Shown: piece after piece, positions 13,993 to 15,130 of the stretch
Layout: every line of letters begins with the position of its first letter
How positions within the stretch are numbered: the first letter of the stretch is position 1
Assembly (NCBI GenBank): GCA_026396425.1
Contig: JAPLWU010000035.1
Coordinates: 1-15,130, forward strand
Source of the DNA: Microcaldota archaeon
Lineage (GTDB): Archaea > Micrarchaeota > Micrarchaeia > Burarchaeales > JAKAKT01
Reading direction: 5' to 3'
Length of the DNA stretch: 15,130 bases
Notes under the pieces: generated by a model
Told to the model about the DNA's origin: nothing
Databases searched by the model: none
What the model saw: the letters and a program-made list of their open reading frames with translations, nothing else
Program-made: the position numbers and the translations under genes

Positions 13993-14048
13993 TTGGCATT
14001 CTTCCAAATTTTCACGGTTTTTTGCATGCGGAATTGGCAAATTGCCAA
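13993..14048. promoter_or_regulatory. Pair of 15-bp operator-like palindromes
   Basis: TTGGCAA-A-TTGCCAA (14034-14048) is a perfect palindrome. TTGGCATTCTTCCAA (13993-14007) is a weaker one of the same length and ends, starting 41 bases earlier, close to four helical turns. They lie between two divergent promoters, so one factor could control both. The TATA box of the plus gene is at 14074-14083 (CTTAAATAAA). Confidence 0.4.
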
Positions 14049-14115
14049 GAGCGCGAACAACCGGATAAGAAAGCTTAAATAAAATTGCGGGAAAAACAGC
14101 TCAGGGGGTGTAGCT

Positions 14116-14931
14116 CTGAAGAAATGGGCCTCGTTATTCCTCATACTCTTGCTTGTTTCGCAGGCCTTCGCATCTCAGCCGCAAAAGATAACGTCGGATT
14201 ATTCATACGCGCCCACCTACGCTTTTTTCCTTAACCCGGATGCGCAGCTTGCCTTCCTCTCGAAACTCGGGATGGCGGATTCCCAGGTGAAATACCAGCA
14301 GATTTACGATTCCATGAGCGATGACGAGAGGAAGGTTTTCTCCCACCAGCTCGAGCGCATAAAACTCGCGGAATCCCAGCTGGAGTACGCCCGCATGCAG
14401 GAGATTGAGGCAAGGGCGTGGTTCTTTCTCTCTCCCGTGCTCTTAGGAATCTCCACCCTCGTCGCATCATGGAAGGCGGAATCCGCGACGGTTGCGGGCC
14501 TCTCGGCCATGCGCGAGATCTCCCTCGCGGTTGATGAATCCTACTCGATTGCGTGGAGCGAAGTTGACGCGCTCGAATACGCGGGAGCCGGATACGGGAA
14601 TTACACCGGCCCTGCCGCAGGCTCCTACAACCGCGCCCAGGAAATCTCGCTCGCTTCTTCGGTAAAAGGAGGCGGCGAGGCCTCATCATATGCAAAGGCC
14701 CTGCTCCTCTCCCGCGCAATCGCGTCAAATCTCACTTCGCCGGAAAAATCCACGCTTTCGGGGCAGGGCGGCGAGTTCGTTGATATGATCAGCCCATGGC
14801 TGGAAGTGGCCATTGGCGATGTCGGGCTTTCCGCAGTGGTCGAGGATGATCGAAAGCTCGGGATTCTGCCGGGCGAGATGAACCGCCAGTGGCAGCTCGC
14901 GCCAGTTCTGCACAAGGATGTCGAGCGATAG
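14116..14931 (+). CDS. Secreted protein of unknown function, broken by a foreign 3' sequence
   Basis: The frame begins at CTG 14116, five bases after GGGGGTG (14104-14110), with a TATA box at 14074-14083. The encoded start, KKWASLFLILLLVSQAFA, is a signal peptide; no ATG, GTG or TTG upstream of it is in frame, and TTG 14149 would remove the basic part. Next come a helical, charged region (FLSKLGMADSQVKYQQIYDSM, then EFARMQ-like coils) and a hydrophobic segment (AWFFLSPVLLGISTLVASW). From about 14758 the reading frame runs antisense to a bacterial amidohydrolase gene, so the last ~57 codons are probably not native. The native protein end is unknown. No family was recognised. Confidence 0.6.
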   Translation: MKKWASLFLILLLVSQAFASQPQKITSDYSYAPTYAFFLNPDAQLAFLSKLGMADSQVKYQQIYDSMSDDERKVFSHQLERIKLAESQLEYARMQEIEARAWFFLSPVLLGISTLVASWKAESATVAGLSAMREISLAVDESYSIAWSEVDALEYAGAGYGNYTGPAAGSYNRAQEISLASSVKGGGEASSYAKALLLSRAIASNLTSPEKSTLSGQGGEFVDMISPWLEVAIGDVGLSAVVEDDRKLGILPGEMNRQWQLAPVLHKDVER

Positions 14932-15130
14932 TCCGCACTCAGCTAGAGCCTTCCAGCCCAGGGCGTTACGTGCATCGAGCATCCAGGCGATGGTGAGGTT
15001 GTCATCCTTGACCGGCCTCACACCCTTGACCACCGGAAGCCACGACAGCGCAGCGGCTTCCTCGCGGACCGAGGGCGAAACGGGGTCGATCCATGCGACG
15101 ATGCCCGCAATCCATGGGAACCTGCGGGCA
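14757..15130 (-). pseudogene. Fragment of a bacterial-type amidohydrolase (COG3618, amidohydrolase 2)
   Basis: The minus strand is open from the window edge and encodes the middle of a TIM-barrel metal-dependent hydrolase of the lactonase/amidohydrolase-2 type. Blocks are FPWIAGIVAWIDP, VKGVRPVKDD, GLSLDILVQNWRELPLAVHLA, and LSIILDHCGKPDIANG followed by the start of the next helix, WADHINELAALP. The DH of LDHCGKP is the usual metal-site region. Homology stops at ALP (about 14760), where family members continue with the NVxCKxSG strand, and the frame runs into archaeal sequence. It is therefore cut at both ends here. The codon choice (GTC, CTC, GCC) looks proteobacterial. Confidence 0.75.

Noticed and set aside
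13905..14144. 79-aa minus-strand open frame in the divergent promoter gap
   Set aside because: Runs through two TATA boxes and the palindromes, with no ribosome binding site or family likeness.
1..15130. CRISPR array, tRNA or rRNA gene
   Set aside because: No regularly spaced repeats and no tRNA or rRNA motif was seen on either strand by eye; a covariance-model scan was not possible.

Overview
The window looks archaeal. It carries the archaea-specific amidotransferase genes gatD and gatE, an archaeal-type Elp3, and a 2',3'-cyclic phosphodiesterase of the ThpR family. Most genes have TATA-like boxes about 25-35 bases before their start codons. Many transcripts appear leaderless or nearly so, and the few clear Shine-Dalgarno sites read GGAGGTG. 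Small genes, short intergenic gaps and a two-ORF gatE would suit a small-genome (DPANN-type) archaeon, but that lineage is inference. The last ~370 bases look bacterial and are joined abruptly to archaeal sequence, which suggests an assembled metagenomic contig or a recombination junction.

Layout. 1-140: a remnant resembling the right end of an IS200/IS605 (tnpB) element. 142-1882 (-): gatE in two overlapping reading frames. 1954-3626 (+): a thiol/metalloid-type operon of ArsR-like repressor, mini-thioredoxin and ArsP/COG0701-type permease, with an operator-like palindrome at the promoter. 3687-4820 (-): a small resolvase-type HTH gene, a stretch of stacked hairpins that pair best as minus-strand RNA, and a histidine-phosphatase-fold gene lacking one catalytic His. 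4934-6317 (-): gatD, followed by a second diverged copy of its own last codons. 6510-8892 (-): a secreted Ig-like protein and elp3, 4 bases apart. 8962-9486 (+): thpR. 9553-10545 (-) and 10651-12213 (+): a tandem-domain Lrp/AsnC regulator divergent from a large cysteine-rich repeat protein. 12210-13385 (-): an MFS transporter. 13438-13930: two small genes of unknown function, tail to tail. 14116-14760 (+): a secreted protein gene interrupted by the bacterial amidohydrolase fragment.

How the genes work together. GatD and GatE together convert Glu-tRNA(Gln) to Gln-tRNA(Gln), so both halves of that enzyme are present, about 3 kb apart. Elp3 (tRNA wobble-uridine modification) and ThpR (RNA end processing) add to an RNA-centred core. 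The ArsR-thioredoxin-permease operon is a self-contained stress module. The tandem Lrp/Cys-rich pair is the best candidate for an uncharacterised system. The gatD 3' echo and the minus-strand hairpin array are the most informative non-coding signals.
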